The notes beneath the pieces were generated by a model that saw only the letters and a program-made list of their open reading frames with translations, did no database searches and was not told the DNA's origin. The position numbers were made by a program, and so were the translations under genes. Source: Salvator merianae (Eukaryota; Chordata; Lepidosauria; Squamata; Teiidae). Taken from it: a stretch of DNA of 64,000 bases. Shown one piece after another: positions 10,432 to 23,670 of this stretch (position 1 is its first letter; each line of letters opens with the position of its first letter). The DNA is taken from contig QVOM02000116.1 in NCBI GenBank assembly GCA_003586115.2, positions 33,271,062-33,335,061 of the forward strand, in the 5' to 3' direction.

Positions 10432-12260
10432 GCCATCCGAAGCAGAGAAATTAAGGCAAAGGTCTTCCCTTCGCCTTGATTTATCTGCTTCCATTCGCGG
10501 CGAAGATTTTCGCCGCGAAAACGAAGGGCTTCATTTTCGTGCGTATTTTTTCGCACGAAAACGAAGCCTAGGAGCTTCGCAGTCCTGCGAAGCGAAAAGG
10601 GAAAAGTGCCTTCGTGCACATCCCTAGTTCCTGAACAATAGCACCCAGTGGTCCACTTCCAACATTCTGTGCCAGCCCCAGTGGCTAGGAGTGGAGTACT
10701 GTGAGTTGTTTATACTAAAAACAGGTTTAGATTAATATTTCTGTTGAACAATAGCCAGCTTTCTGAAAAATGCTGATAGCACAGATAAAACCTGCATTGC
10801 TCCAGCTTCCGCCCCACAAAAGTTCCTGAAGTATAAGACTCATTGTTCCTAGCCATTGGTCAGAAGCTGGATCTTATCAGATCAACAGTACAGAAACATC
10901 CATGAGACATTCTTCTTTAAAATGCTTTTCTAGAATTTCTCCACAAAGATACAAGATGTCCAATTTCCTTCTGTGCAACTGATTTATTAATTTATGTGTC
11001 AGCTTTCCGCTCCAGAGTTCAAAGTGGCATTTATGCTTTTCAGTCTACCCACCAGTCAGGAGCCTTAAAGAGTGTTTATGGTGGCAGGCATATGGATACT
11101 GCACTCATTCAGTGCGCTGAGTGCACCATGGAGGGCAGAGTTGTGTGGACCTTGCCCCTTATGGCACATTTACAGCACCATAAAAGTTCCATAGGGAACA
11201 TGCCTTACAGAAGTCACGGTCAGATTTAAGTGCAATTCTGCAAGTCAGCTCCGATACTGAGTTCAACATACCTATAGTCCATTGATTTGTTTCATAGGCT
11301 AGAGGGTGCTAACCCCTTAATAAACTAATAAATGGTTGTGAGAACAGATTTGGTATCAGAAATAGCAAAACTTGAAACAGCAGGTAAATTTCCGTTGCTG
11401 ACCTAAAACTTGCCATTTTCCTGCAGAAGAAATTGAAAAAGACACCAGCATGAAACTGCTGAGTTATATATTGAAATCTTTAAATCCATTGCCTGTGATC
11501 TGAATAAGATTTCCTACTCCACTACAGGTGTTAATTTTCTTTGTGCTGCTAAGAAGATCACGGTTTGCACAGTGCCATTATGAATTGCGTGAACTGATAA
11601 AGTTAATGCTTTTTGTGTTTAAGACCAATTTTTCAAGTATTTTGATTCATTTAAGTGGTGAATCTGGGATGGATATTACAGCATTCAATCAAAAACTGAG
11701 ATAAATTAACAATAGTTTATCTGTCTGAGATTCAGTAACCAAATACTGCATTCATGCTTTCACTTTTACAGCTTTTATGTTTCTTTTCCCTTTCTTATTA
11801 GCCCTTGCTTCCTATGGCTCTGTGAGCTCTCAGGTTAAGCCAGATAATATGTTCCAGCTATCGCCTCTCTGGGGACTTCTACGTTCTAGGCATCATCATG
11901 ATTCTACTGTCCATTATACTTATTCAGTCTCATAATGTTCAGGTGCAAAAATGATCTTTAAAACAAAACTTTCCCCAGCCACCTTATTAACTGTAGCAGT
12001 AGTTGCCTAGCAGCTGTTGCCATTACTTTCCCAACATTACATTCTTTTTAGTTTCCCTTACCTAGTACTACATATGCAGTCACAGAGCACCTGCAAGGAC
12101 CCATTACGGACAGGGAAGAATTTGGAGATGTAGGAAAGACCTAAAGTTACAGTGATGGTTGGTGCCCATTGTGGCTAGTGTGGTAAAGGGTAAGACAACT
12201 GAAAGGAAATGGTATCAGAGGATGGGAAACAATAAGGTTAATGGTAGGTGACACACTAAG

Positions 12261-12575
12261 GCCTTTTCTGAGGTCTTCCTTCCAGATGCTGTGTAGTGTA
12301 AGGAAGGCAATGTCCCCTGCTAGTATGATCTGTCCTCATTGGATGGAGCATAGACTGGATTAGACTGCCCAAAATGGCTACCTAGCCTGGGACACTGATA
12401 GACCTTTTTTAAAAGGTCTACAGATGGACTAGAGGCTGCTAAACTGGATCATGGAGGCACGTGAATATGGCATGCCTCAGTACACCAGTTTCCTGTGGGA
12501 AATTCATTTCAGCAGCGGAACTTGTTGTACAATCAAAATTGATCCCCCTTGGAGTTGGCTCCGAAGCTCTCATGA
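12261..12575. mobile_element. Probable TIR element of the GGGCCTTTCTGCACTTAC group
   Basis: Starts near 'aaggccttttctg' and carries blocks ('gcccaaaatggctacctag', 'agacctttttt') that are reversed relatives of the body at 63000-63354 and 24569-25131. The right end is not clear. Confidence 0.4.
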
Positions 12576-13109
12576 GTTTGCAGCAGTATGTTATGTGTCG
12601 TATCAAGAATAGTAGTTATAGTTAGAATGACAAGTTTTGTTTCAGTAACCCACAGGTGGAAGTAGAGAGAAAAGATAGTACACTTTGAAGTCCAGAGTTC
12701 AGACCAAGGTGTGAAGCCAGAAAACAGAAAGCAACAGAAAGTATATTAATGAGGAAATGAAACAAAAATAATTTCAGACAGAGCTGTATGGGAAAAGGCT
12801 ATATAGTTAAAGCACGTGCTTTTATGAAAAAGGCCAAAGGTTCAACCCAGTCTCTTAAGGCAGGACTAGCACCAGCAATTACTTGTTTGAAGCCTTGTGA
12901 AGCTGTTGCTGGAGTTGGAGGTGATAATGCTGAGCAATGATCTGTTTCAGAATAAGAAATGGTCAACTCATTTGTTTGTGGTGCTCTAGATGAAACTTGA
13001 TTTACTGGCAGTTTTAACAGGCTGAATAAAACTTGCAATAAGAAGCAGGTTTCTGTTCTCATACCAAACCATTCTTGCTTTTATAGGACATATTCTTATG
13101 TCCTATACA

Positions 13110-13225
13110 TATTCTTATGTTTTATTATTTTTGTATTTCTATCCTACAATTCTTTCCAGGCATACAAAATGGTGAACATCATTCTCTTCTCTTTCATTTT
13201 ATCCTCACAACAATTGTGTGGGCTA
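13110..13225 (-). mobile_element. SINE fragment, antisense
   Basis: 'attttatcctcacaacaatt' with following 'ggctaagtcagagt' resembles the lower part of the SINE at 15000-15225. Confidence 0.4.
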
Positions 13226-14999
13226 AGTCAGAGTCTGTAGCTGTCCCCCTCCCCCCCCAAAAGGAAATCTACCTCATATTTGTAATGCCTTCCTGTTCAC
13301 CACTGATTTGCTGCTGCTGGTCTGACTTTCTAGGGCCCTGATTGGTTGTGGCTGGCAGCATTTGTTCCCATGCTGCAATTGGCTAGATCAGTCCCTCTCA
13401 CTGCAACTTGAGGAAAAGTTTCATGATTCCCCATCTGAGGAAGGGACAGATTTTTGAAGGCTTGGACACGCGGTGAGATGCATGCAGAAGTAAACTGGCA
13501 TCCCTGACTCCAGTTTTCCCAGGGGGATCCCCTTAGAGGTTATCTGATCACACCCTTAGCTACTGGGGTCCAATCCTTAATGTGCTGGAGATACATAATC
13601 TAAAGTGCTTGTCTGAGTAGTTCTCTTTCACAATTTTCTCTTCACTCTTAAAGAACTTGCAGCTGCTTTTTTCTTTCTCTCTCCTTCATCAACTTGACCA
13701 CTAGTTATTTCATCCATTTTCTTTCACAGAATCTGGGAACTGATACTTTGGAGGTAGTGTACATTCTCGGGGATGGGGCTGAAATTTCTCCTGTTATCTG
13801 CCTCTACAGTTTGTAACAGTTTGGGCTTCATATGGGCTACAAAAGTGCTTGCAGCTTGACTGCATTTGCTTAGAGATATTAGCATGTGAACACTAGCCTT
13901 CTGCCCATACCACCTGTAATCCACATGAAAGGTCAGATAATGCACTTTAGGACCTTTTCCTCACTTACCTCTCATGTAGTCCAGGTAGGGGACTAAGGAG
14001 TTTGGCTTGTACATGCTGTTGTGGGACAGTGTTGGCCCTGCTCCCCAGAATACTCTGAGCACACAAGATGGAACACAGAGTGGGATTGAGCACCCAAAAT
14101 GGCACTCCATCCTGCTATACTGGTGCAGGATTTCCATATCCTTTGGACTCCTCCATGATGCTACAAATGCGCCATGTGGATCCTGCCCTTGTCCTCTGAA
14201 CTTGCCCCGTTTACTTCACTTTGGAGAAGCAAAATGTTCTTTTTCTCCACAGCCAACTCACCTGCCAGATATTTGCATTATCTTTGGTTGTATTGTTTGC
14301 TGTCATTGCACTTTCCCAACATAACTGCATCACTTATTCATTCTTAGATTTCATTTTACTTATTGCATTGGTCAAATAAACAGAAACATCACAATACGGT
14401 TTCCAAACCAATTCTGATAAAGTTTTAAGGTTGATGTGGTGAAGAGCTATGATCATAATGAAGAGCACTCTGAATGCTGAGGTACATTTCACTCTGGTAC
14501 ATCCGAATGCTAAGGGGAGGGAAAGGTCAACAGAACTTGCCCTAGAAATCTAATCTGAGTGAATAATAAGATGTAGATTCTACTGAAAAATTCATGGCTA
14601 GTATATTACTTGACCTTCTCTCATGATTTAATACAAGCATTAATTTTGCAATTATGTATGTAACTCAAATTAAAATCAGTTGAGTTGTCCCATGCTAGGC
14701 CTGTGAAGTGGGATGATATAATAATGACCCCAATTCCACAGTCATCTTATAGATAACTTCTTGTATTTTGGACAACATTTTTTCTGTGAATATTAAAATT
14801 AAGCTGTACACATTGTGCTCCTCTGTAAATGGTTACAAAGTGAAACTATTTTCTTCACCCTGAAAGGGAAAAATAAGCAAATAAAATAAAATGGCAAGTT
14901 TCTCCATAACTTCCCCAAGATTCTCTCAGTTTGTTCACCATTAGCAAATGAATTTCAACATTAGTGCCCAAAATCAAAATTAATAATATTAATTCCATT

Positions 15000-15225
15000 C
15001 AATTTATTTACATTATATTCCATCTTTCTTCCAAAGAGCTCAGGGAAGTGAAAGTTCTTTTCTTCGTCTTCATTTTAGCCTGGAAACAACCCTGTGAGGT
15101 TAGGGAGATTGCCAGGCTTTGACTGGCCCAGGTCAACCAATGGTTTCTATGGCTGAGTGGGGCTTCAAACCCTGGCTTCCTGGGTCCAGGTCCAACACTG
15201 GACACTCTATCACACAAGCAGTCTC
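15000..15225 (-). mobile_element. tRNA-derived SINE, antisense
   Basis: On the minus strand it runs from a tRNA-like head with B-box-like 'ggtttgaagccccac' through 'aacctcacagggttgtttcc' to 'gatggaatataatg'. In lizard genomes such copies are abundant (recall). The window orientation starts in the 3' tail. Confidence 0.6.
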
Positions 15226-16045
15226 ATATTTCTGATTGTCAGAAAGCATAGTAGTCTTCTTGAATCTATGAAAACAATTTAAGAAGATCCATATATTGAT
15301 TTATGTGGAAGACTATAAATATAACAGAAAATTACATTACTGTAAACTTTTAAAATATATATTTACTGTTATAATAGCTAGTCTTTTAAAAGCAGATAGC
15401 ATTTTCTTCTGGGTTCTGTTTGCTTTTCAGACATCAACTCATTCAGAAAATTCATCGTTTTGCTTTCTCGCTTTCTCGTTCATCTAAGTGCCTGACATCC
15501 TTTCAGTTTCCAAGTAATTTATTCCACACAATGAATGGAAAATATATTTCCTGTCAGGATAGACTAGCTGCCCAGCTGAGAGAACTCAGCAAAAAGGTTT
15601 CATAAAATTGCTGGGATTTTGAACCTAGTTCTCCCTTCTCCTAGGGATCTCTGCTCTTCCCCCCACTGTGAATCCACAAGGGGCGGAGGTGATTTCTCAC
15701 AATAATGTACCGTCAGATTATTTGTGAATGGTTTAAGGATAAGACACATTGTTGAGGGGTTGGGACACCTCATGAGCTGGAGATGTTTGTGCACTTCATC
15801 TTCTTATTGTCCAGAGAGATGTTTCAAGTGCCCATGAAGATGCACCTTATGAGTCTTGATAGACACACTGGCTGCATCTACATACATTTTAAACAGCCGC
15901 TCAAAAGTGGTATAAAGGTGATAAAATGTGGATGATATTGTTCCCATCCCACCTCTAATCTATATAAAATGCCAGATAATGTACTTTGGAAGTACATTTT
16001 ATGGCCTATAATGTGGATTGAAACACTTCCATGCTTTTGAGCTAC

Positions 16046-16065
16046 CTCTCTCTCTCTCTCTCTCT
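16046..16065. repeat. (CT)n microsatellite
   Basis: Ten CT units directly before gtggatgg. Confidence 0.9.
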
Positions 16066-17103
16066 GTGGATGGTGTCATTCAAAGTCTTGGAGCAGCACA
16101 ATGCAACAATAACTAAAAACTAAAAATTGTTACAACACACCACTGGGGGCTCATCAGATTATTTTACTGAGGTGATTCGTGTTATATTCCAGAATGCTGC
16201 ATTTATGTCTCAAATAAATTTAGCTTCTGCAAGCAGTTCTGTGCATAGAAATACAAAACAAGCAAAGTCTCTTGAGACTGAAGGGAAAACTATACTTACA
16301 ATTTCCTATAACCTTTAGATTACAGAACAATGTTGTTGCATCATATAACCAATATAACGTTTCTAATGTCCTTGGAATTTGCCAGTAGGGCAACATTAAT
16401 TTCACGTGGTTCCTTTAGTAATAAAAGAAAGCCATAGCTCTCAAGTATATATCGTAACGAATGACTGGTGATTTGCATTTTTAACCTTGTTGGGCCTGAG
16501 TTTATGTTTTACAGATTGATTTTATTTTTTTGCATTAAGAAGTTGACTGTTGATTTGTATTTTTTCTTGATCGTATTTATATAACTATGATTATATTGCG
16601 AACTGCTATTCTTACACGTAGGCCAAACTTCAAATTCCTGCATTTAGAGTTTGTAGGTGTAAAGGTGCACGGTGCAAATTACTTTATCAGACTGCTGTTC
16701 ATATCTGATCAATGCCTCTTACGAATTCTACACACTAAATTAAGCAAATTAAACTTTTCCCCTCTGTAATTTATTTATTTCAGTTTCTAAATGAATGCTC
16801 CTACAACCAAGTATTCTCTCTTGGATCAATAAAATAGATTTAGAGTCAGAAAATGCATTACTATTGATCAGCAGCAGACTGGAATTCCTGGTTTTAACAT
16901 GCGCACATGTGGCCATAGTGTAAACCAATGGTCACTGTGCAAATTGGGACCTTTGTTAAATGAGTTTTCCCAATGTCATAGCAATTGCAATCAATGTTAT
17001 CTCCAAGGAAACACTGCTGGAACAAGCAAGGTTCTACTCATGAGCTAGGAGCAAGTTCTGCAGCTCATAGTTTTCTTGGACCTTTCTGGCAGCCACTCTC
17101 CAA

Positions 17104-17290
17104 TAGAGATGTGCACAAACTCAAAGTTTGTGCTTTGGTTAGAATTAAACCAAATCATAGTGAGTACAGTTTAATCTAGAACAAGAGTCAGATCTAGAAC
17201 CTGGTTCTAGATTGAATCTCAAACCATTTATGAACAGTTGACAAATATTTTAAAAACATTGAAATATATTGTGTCCTTTTTTAAGGGTTA
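17104..17290. mobile_element. hAT-like element fragment (TAGAGATGTGCAC end)
   Basis: The left end tagagatgtgcacaaactc is the same TIR as at 59921 and 40471. No matching right end was found, so the copy is probably truncated. The right limit is approximate. Confidence 0.5.
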
Positions 17291-17440
17291 GATGGGGCTA
17301 CAACAAAACTTATGTATTAGATGATGAGAACCACTCATGGTGAAACCTCCTGGATATTATTAGTCAACGATAGTAGCATATAGCAAAGGAATGCTACTAA
17401 CACATACAAAAATAAATTTTCCCCTAGTGAACACTAGGAA

Positions 17441-17874
17441 TGACTGTTTACACTGTGGTGCTGGTGAGCATCTGGACACTCACTACACAATACATTCACA
17501 TTCTGTTGAGGCTCAGTGTTTAGGAGCATCTGCAGACCCTCCTGAGTCTGTCCACAGCTTGACCAGGAGCAGTTAGACTTCTCCCAGTCAGGTACATTCT
17601 CAACTACTTCTGGATGTGAATGCTGTAGGCTGCAGTGCGGCACAGCTCTGGCTGCACAGTCATGTGCTGCATCCCTGGTTGCCACGGCAGCAGCGGGATG
17701 TTTCTGTGGCCACTGTCACAGCAGACAGACCAGCATTTACACTGTGAGTGCTGGAAGCCCAGTTCCAGGCTGTTCCAGCTCTTGCAGTGCAGATGGCTGC
17801 CACACCATGTGGTCTGTTTTAGTTTAGCATGGTAGAATTCTACCATTCTAAGTTTGAAAGTGTAAACAGGCCCC
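17441..17874. mobile_element. TIR element, 'GGGCCTGTTTACACT' family
   Basis: Left end 'tgactgtttacact' and right end 'agtgtaaacaggcccc' are inverted relatives. The body with 'gttgccacggcagcagcggg' matches 3200-3612 and 35062-35476. Several overlapping open frames here are shadows of the repeat. Confidence 0.6.
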
Positions 17875-20377
17875 ATATGTCCCCAACTCCAAGTGATCTT
17901 GCTGATCTTAGAACCTGTTCAGGATTGGAGAAGTCTAGAATTTGAGTGGAAGACTGCCTGGTGATGGAGGTTTGTATAATGTTTCTACATAGATGATGGA
18001 GAAGCAGCAAAACTTGTATAGGAACCTGGTCTTTGATCTCACCAAACTGCATTGTACTTCTCATTGGAAAAAAATGTCATTCCTATAGAAGTCTTTTCTC
18101 TTTCTCACCAGGCTGGTGATCCTTGCTCATTACTGTGTCTGTGAATATAAGATGCTGTAGGCTAACTGAGGCCATACTTAGATACTGATGGTGAAAGTGA
18201 CAATGACCTCCTGGGGTCTGACACACAGGTTCATCATGATTGTTGCACTGAAGCATGTAGCATGCTTTATAGACACAAATAGAGCACTTGCTCTGTCTCT
18301 CTGTTGACAAAGGACATAGAAATGGATGCCAGAACTGGCACTGGAGGGAAGAAGTGCTGCCAAACAGCTTGGAGAAAGCAAAATCATGCACTCTCCTTTC
18401 CTCCTTCCCACAGTTCCATGCTGGAGGACAGATGTCAGGTGTACGTGTCCCCGTAACACGCATTATGGAGCATATACCTGCTACTTTTTAAAGATCATCA
18501 GATCACAGCCTGAGAAGTTTAAAAATATCTTCAAGGAAAAACTGGTGAATCAGTTCTTCACCATTGGTATAACAAAGATCTGTCCATGAATTTGATAGGC
18601 ATTAAGGTGAACTTGGTGGTATATTCACCTTTAACAAGAATGGGCAGATTTGATAATAATTAACAAAAATATGAAAACCTACTTTTTCTACTTTTTCATG
18701 CAAAAATGATAATTTTAGAACTCTTTGTTACCTTGGGACACTTAGGTCATTTCCACATGGCATGGGCAGTCCTGTACCACACTAGCTTGATTTAGGCAAG
18801 ACCAGACTATCACTGGCCCATTCTAAAGGCTGTCTGTGTTGTGGGCAGCCCAAAGCAAAATGTTGCAAATCTCTGAAATGGGGCTTGGGCTGCTTTTACT
18901 GCCATTGCCTGTTTATAAGGCAGCAAGAGGAACTGGGACCCAGCCTGGCCAACAAAGGAGACCAATATAAAGTGGTGTTTGGCTACAGCACTCCCAGCCA
19001 TGGTCTTCATACTAGGAATGGACCAGGCTCAAGATCTCTGTGGCCAGCACATTCCCCAGAAGGCACAACCTCTTGGAGAATGCACTGTTTTGTGGACACT
19101 GTTGCCCTTGCAGACTGTGTGGATGTTGGCGAAGTGTCCATGGAAAATGGTCATTTTCTGTGCATTCTAAAACAGGTCTGTGCTTTTCAGGCTACTGGAA
19201 GTGGTAGGTCTGCATTGCAGCCACAACAGAAGACAAGGAGGATGCTTGCTCATTGGATGTGGGAATGTGCAGTCCTGGCTTCCTTCGAGCACTCCCATGG
19301 TGCCAGTTTGGTTCTCTACGTATCCTGCCTACATTCCATTTCCATTGGATTAAGCAAAAAGGAAAAGAATGAAGACCAAATACCCTATTGCTGTCTCTTC
19401 ATTAGTTCCTGCTGTTTTTATAAATATATTCTGATTTGTCTTACTTCATTTAACACCTACTTCATACCTGACTTTCATAGTCTGGTATGGACATTTTAGT
19501 AGATAATGCAAGCTTTATATGCTCTTACAATGACAGGTTTTTGTCATAAGTCTGCACATTCCTTTTAAATACTCTAGGACTCTTGGTTCTTTCCTACTAA
19601 TGCCCAAAGGTATCATAAGGTGACACTAATGTATTTTGTATCTGGATAGTTGTGTCTGAGTACAAAATGTCAAGTGTCAAATGACTTCAGAAATGGAGGG
19701 TGAATGGATGCAATTGTTTAAGGAACAAATGCAGCAGAGGACAAGAGTTATCTCCTGTGTCTTTAACAGCTGTACAGAGGCAGACTTTCTGGCAGGTGTG
19801 GAGCTTGCAATTTCATAGCACTGCAGAGGTGTGAAAATCTGTAATTCTTGACAATATACTTTCAGAAAATCTGATAACTTGCTATGGAGTTTCTTAAAAA
19901 GTTATCAATCTTTTACAGGAAAAAGACTATGGAAAGTACAGAAACGTTTTAACAGTGATCTCTTATGAAATCTTATCAGAATGGTATTTCATTATACAAT
20001 AGCTCTGAATGAAGGCATACCAAACATTTCTTCTCTCTTTTTTGGGGTGTTCTGGATTATCTAGAAAATTTAAACCTTTCTAAGTCTACTACAACATCTG
20101 ATAAGCATGCAAATAAATCCTTACATGAGTTCTGTCATGTAAACTGAAATATATTTGAATACAACTTTTTTCCTTAAAGCATTCTTTCTTGAAATACTTT
20201 GTGTTCTATATTCTCCAGATACTGTCAAATATTATGTAATTCATTAACTTCTGGACCACTCACATTATTAAATTTTGACTGTAGAAAATATTAATATTTA
20301 ATAATAATGTTTGATAACACCTTTGGACACAATTTAGGTGCAGTCATGAAAAGCACTGATATTTTTGTAGTTGAAAT

Positions 20378-20762
20378 TAGAGAACTGAACTTAAAATTAT
20401 CTGTTTGGTTTAAATCAAATCAGATGCTCTTTGATTCAGTTTGAATTCAAATTTTCTCTTCAAACAGCAGAGAGTTCAGTTTGAATCTGAACACGTTTGA
20501 GCAGATTCAACCCTGTCTTGGCCCCAAAATAGAAGAAAAATACATGAAAAAAGTACTTTTAAAAGGGCAAAAAAAATGCAAACTTGAACTGTTTGGACTC
20601 GAACCAAGTGTTTTTTTTCAGTTTGTTCAACTACTCCTTGGTTCTGTTCCTATTTGAACCTGCCCTCTCAAACCAGCAGGGTGTTCAGTTCAAATTTATC
20701 CAGTCAAACCACCTGGTTTGAATTGAACCAGTTTGAAAACAAACCAGTTCAGCATATCTCTA
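20378..20762. mobile_element. hAT-like element with perfect 8 bp target duplication
   Basis: GTTGAAAT flanks both sides (20370-20377 and 20763-20770). The right end 'agcatatctcta' is a decayed form of the TGCACATCCCTA terminus; the left begins tagagaactgaac. The interior is rich in inverted 'gtttgaattgaacc' and 'ggttcaattcaaac' motifs. Confidence 0.75.
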
Positions 20763-23112
20763 GTTGAAATGCAGTGGTATTGGTATTTTATATTAATTAA
20801 CTAGAGAATAATTTAGTCCTATGCTACTCAGAAGTTATTCTCTTTGAATTAAAACAGGGTAAAACTCATGTGTTCATAGGATTGCTACAGAAGTATTTAA
20901 TATTTCATTGCCCAATAGCTTCTATACTGGTGACATAAATAAAATACTTAATTATGGGCTCATACATGAATCTTTGACTCATTGGGAAATATTATAATTC
21001 TAAGGGCAACAAAGTAGCATATGTGTCCCACATCAAGTCCTGTGTCACTATCTACCACATGCACAGTTTTGGTTGGGGGCCATCCCAGGCAAAAATAGAG
21101 CCAAATCTCATATCACTATTTTTGATATGCTATGCCTGGTTTACTCCTGGAACTATGCTATTGCACAGAGGGGTACACATAAACAGGATTTGTGGGACTT
21201 CTGACAGCTTAGTTTTAACTTAATGTCATGAGATACCACTCTGGCTGTGTACCTATTTACACTTGAAATATACAAAGATAGCTGGGTAGGGTCCAGACAC
21301 TCATAGAAAGGAATGTCTCTGCAGAGGAAGTCTGGTATGGCAGACTTGCTGTTTACATGACCTGTGTCTTTCATCCCTATAGACTTGGAAGTGAAAGTTC
21401 CACAGCTTTGAAGTTTAATGCTAGACAAGAAATGGCCCCAGAAGTCTGGAAACCACCACCAGCAACCTAACCCCAACCCTGCAGTCTCTATAAACCCCTG
21501 CTTCCAAATGTTCTCAGACTCATGCTATTTCACAATTTCATTAGCCATATCTCTGATACCTTCACCACTGGAGCTCAGTGGTAGACTGAATATTTTACTT
21601 AGAAAAGATTCTAAGTACAATTCTTTCAACATTGTCTCCACTAATCAGCAATTACCTGTTCAGCTCGGTGGCCCAGTGGTGTAAAAACAGCCTCTTATAT
21701 TCTTGAGAGTCATTCACACATGGCTTCATAGTTGGCTCAGTCTTTTCAGCCTTGGAATGCTTGATCTATGTGTTGTCCTATGGTAAATTTCTTATTATGC
21801 CATTTATGATGTTAGATCCATATACATAAATTACCCCTGCTTCTTGTTGTCATCAGTGAATGGCAGAAACTTGTATATGTAGACCAGACCCTGAAATACC
21901 AGAAAGACGTGTGATGTGACACCTGGAAGAGATGGCTTTTTAAGAAGTACTGCCTGCTTTCTTTAAATCAACCATTTCCCACTCCAACTACTGTTCTTTT
22001 TCAAGGGTCCTTAAGATTCTCTTCTAGGCAGGCTGGCTTCTCTCAAGATAATTGAACTCACATCTGGTTTCTTACTACCATGATATTCTGGCAGTTTTCC
22101 ATATATCTAAGTTTAAGTCTTTTTAATGTACCTTCCCCTCTTGCCATCTGCACATCCATTCTTGTTGCTGCCTTTAGATTTTCTCTGTCATCTGCTGGTG
22201 TTTTATCTACTACTGAGTGATAAATTTTTGCTCAAGGCCTATATCCACTCACAAACCTATCCACCTACAATTTGGGCTTAGCTCTATAACTCTCAGCTTT
22301 AGGGATAAAAATATGTTTTTAGAAGATAAATTTAACTGGTAAAGGATTGGGAAGGGCTGCTTAACTGTTATAAGCTGGATATTTAATATGGTGGCCAAAA
22401 TATTAGGAGAAGGAATGTGTATCTTCCAGACTTTCTCAAAGCCATTAACTAATCCAAGCTTGCTAAAATCCTGATGTTCCAGGGATTATCAAAATACTTT
22501 CAGGCCTTGTCAACAGTCATTACAGAAAGAAAATTCTAGTTGATGTCCATCTAGTCTCTGGAGCTTAACTCATATAGTCTCTTAGTTCTACTCTTCCCTT
22601 ATACATATGGAATAATCCACACACTAGCCAACCCTGATTTCAAGTATGTGTGAAGAAGAAAGAGAAAGTATACCCTGGTTCCTCCCTATGCTTAGAGCAT
22701 CCCCCTTACTGCATGATGGACTCATGAGAGAAAATATTTGAGTAAGAACTGCATGGGAGGATCTCCCTGCATATACTACTCTTATAATACTCCTCTTAAA
22801 GGTTGCACAGTGCCCACTGTCACTAACATCACAGTTGAGGAGCTTTCATTTCCTGGCTGCAATGTTGATGACATGACAGGTTGTCCAGCCACCCTGTACA
22901 ATTCAAAGACTACACCTGTTTGCTATCCAAGTGCTCTAAGGAGGATCCACACAGATGCAACACTCATCCTGCAAGGTCAATGCACTAAGGGGAAGCAGGG
23001 TCATGTGGAGTCTGCCCCCTTGTGGTGCATTCACAGGACCATAAATGTCCTATGCAAATTCTGTTCAAGTTTGGAAATGGCCAAAACTGAAAGAGGTAGA
23101 TCTCTCTCGCCA

Positions 23113-23322
23113 CTAGTTTCTCCTGCACAAACTTAAACTGGCTGTTCAGTTTGAAAATGAGCCTTTGAAACTTCTTCAAATCTTGGATCAAACAGGGTGT
23201 GTTCAGTAGGTCCATTTGAACACACTACTAGGCAGGGTATTCAGTTCAAACTTGAACTTTTTAAACATCTCCTGTTTGATTTGAACAGATTCAAACCCAA
23301 ACCAGTTTGGCACATCTGTATC
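23113..23322. mobile_element. Probable hAT-like element of the TAGAGATGTGCAC group
   Basis: Starts near 'tagtttctcctgcacaaact' and ends 'tttggcacatctgta'. The interior resembles 20378-20762. Flanking octamers match only poorly. Confidence 0.45.
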
Positions 23323-23670
23323 TGCCAACCACTCATTCAGACTCAAAGACATTTGAGGATGCTTTGGGCTTTTAAAAGCTGACATCCCCCCTTCATTGTT
23401 TCTAATATCTCATTGAGTGCTTAGAAAGAGCAACAGATTTTTGAAAATATTAATTTAGTTTTTTGTTAGAGCCTGTGGCTATAATAATATGGATCATTGT
23501 TCTCTTATTAATTTGGTGTGAAATAGTTTTTTGTCTATCAACCATAATATTCCTCACAGATATTTCTTTCTTCAGTGGTGGCCAGTGTCATAATATTCTA
23601 GATAGGCAGATATGAAATCAAGATGTAGTAATCTTATTTTTCATTCTTCAAGCTTTGATCTTTCTTTTAG

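Larger units (their letters stand above)
8471..10626. mobile_element. hAT-like non-autonomous element carrying an internal satellite
   Basis: A perfect 8 bp target duplication GTTCCTGA flanks it (8463-8470 and 10627-10634). The ends are inverted: TAGGGGTGTGCACGAAG at left and CTTCGTGCACATCCCTA at right. An 8 bp duplication with such TIRs points to the hAT superfamily. The interior is a series of hairpins plus an 11-unit tandem array (8831-10431). No transposase frame is present; open frames (9974-10156, 10051-10494, 10268-10627) are read-throughs of the array. Confidence 0.88.
3036..23670. other. Intron of 20.6 kb
   Basis: Lies between the two LDLa exons. It contains TIR elements (3200-3612, 7913-8376, 6790-7034, 12261-12575, 17441-17874), the satellite-bearing hAT-like element (8471-10626), hAT-like copies (17104-17290, 20378-20762, 23113-23322), SINEs (6356-6660, 15000-15225) and LINE-type fragments. 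Open frames such as 18885-19499 and 22738-23136 show no recognisable domain and no splice-phase support. Stretches such as 4000-5190, 10640-12250 and 21000-22900 hold nothing else I could identify. Confidence 0.75.

Noticed and set aside
9974..10627. Open frames of 60 to 147 codons on both strands with repeated 'SEADKSRR' motifs
   Set aside because: They are translations of the 145 bp tandem array; the same motif recurs on both strands because the unit is palindromic. No start context or domain.
18885..19499. Longest single open frame (204 codons)
   Set aside because: No recognisable domain, no splice-phase link to the gene. Its composition looks like ordinary intron and repeat sequence.
22738..23136. 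132-codon open frame with several cysteines
   Set aside because: Cysteine spacing fits neither LDLa nor MAM, and its 3' part overlaps dispersed repeat blocks.
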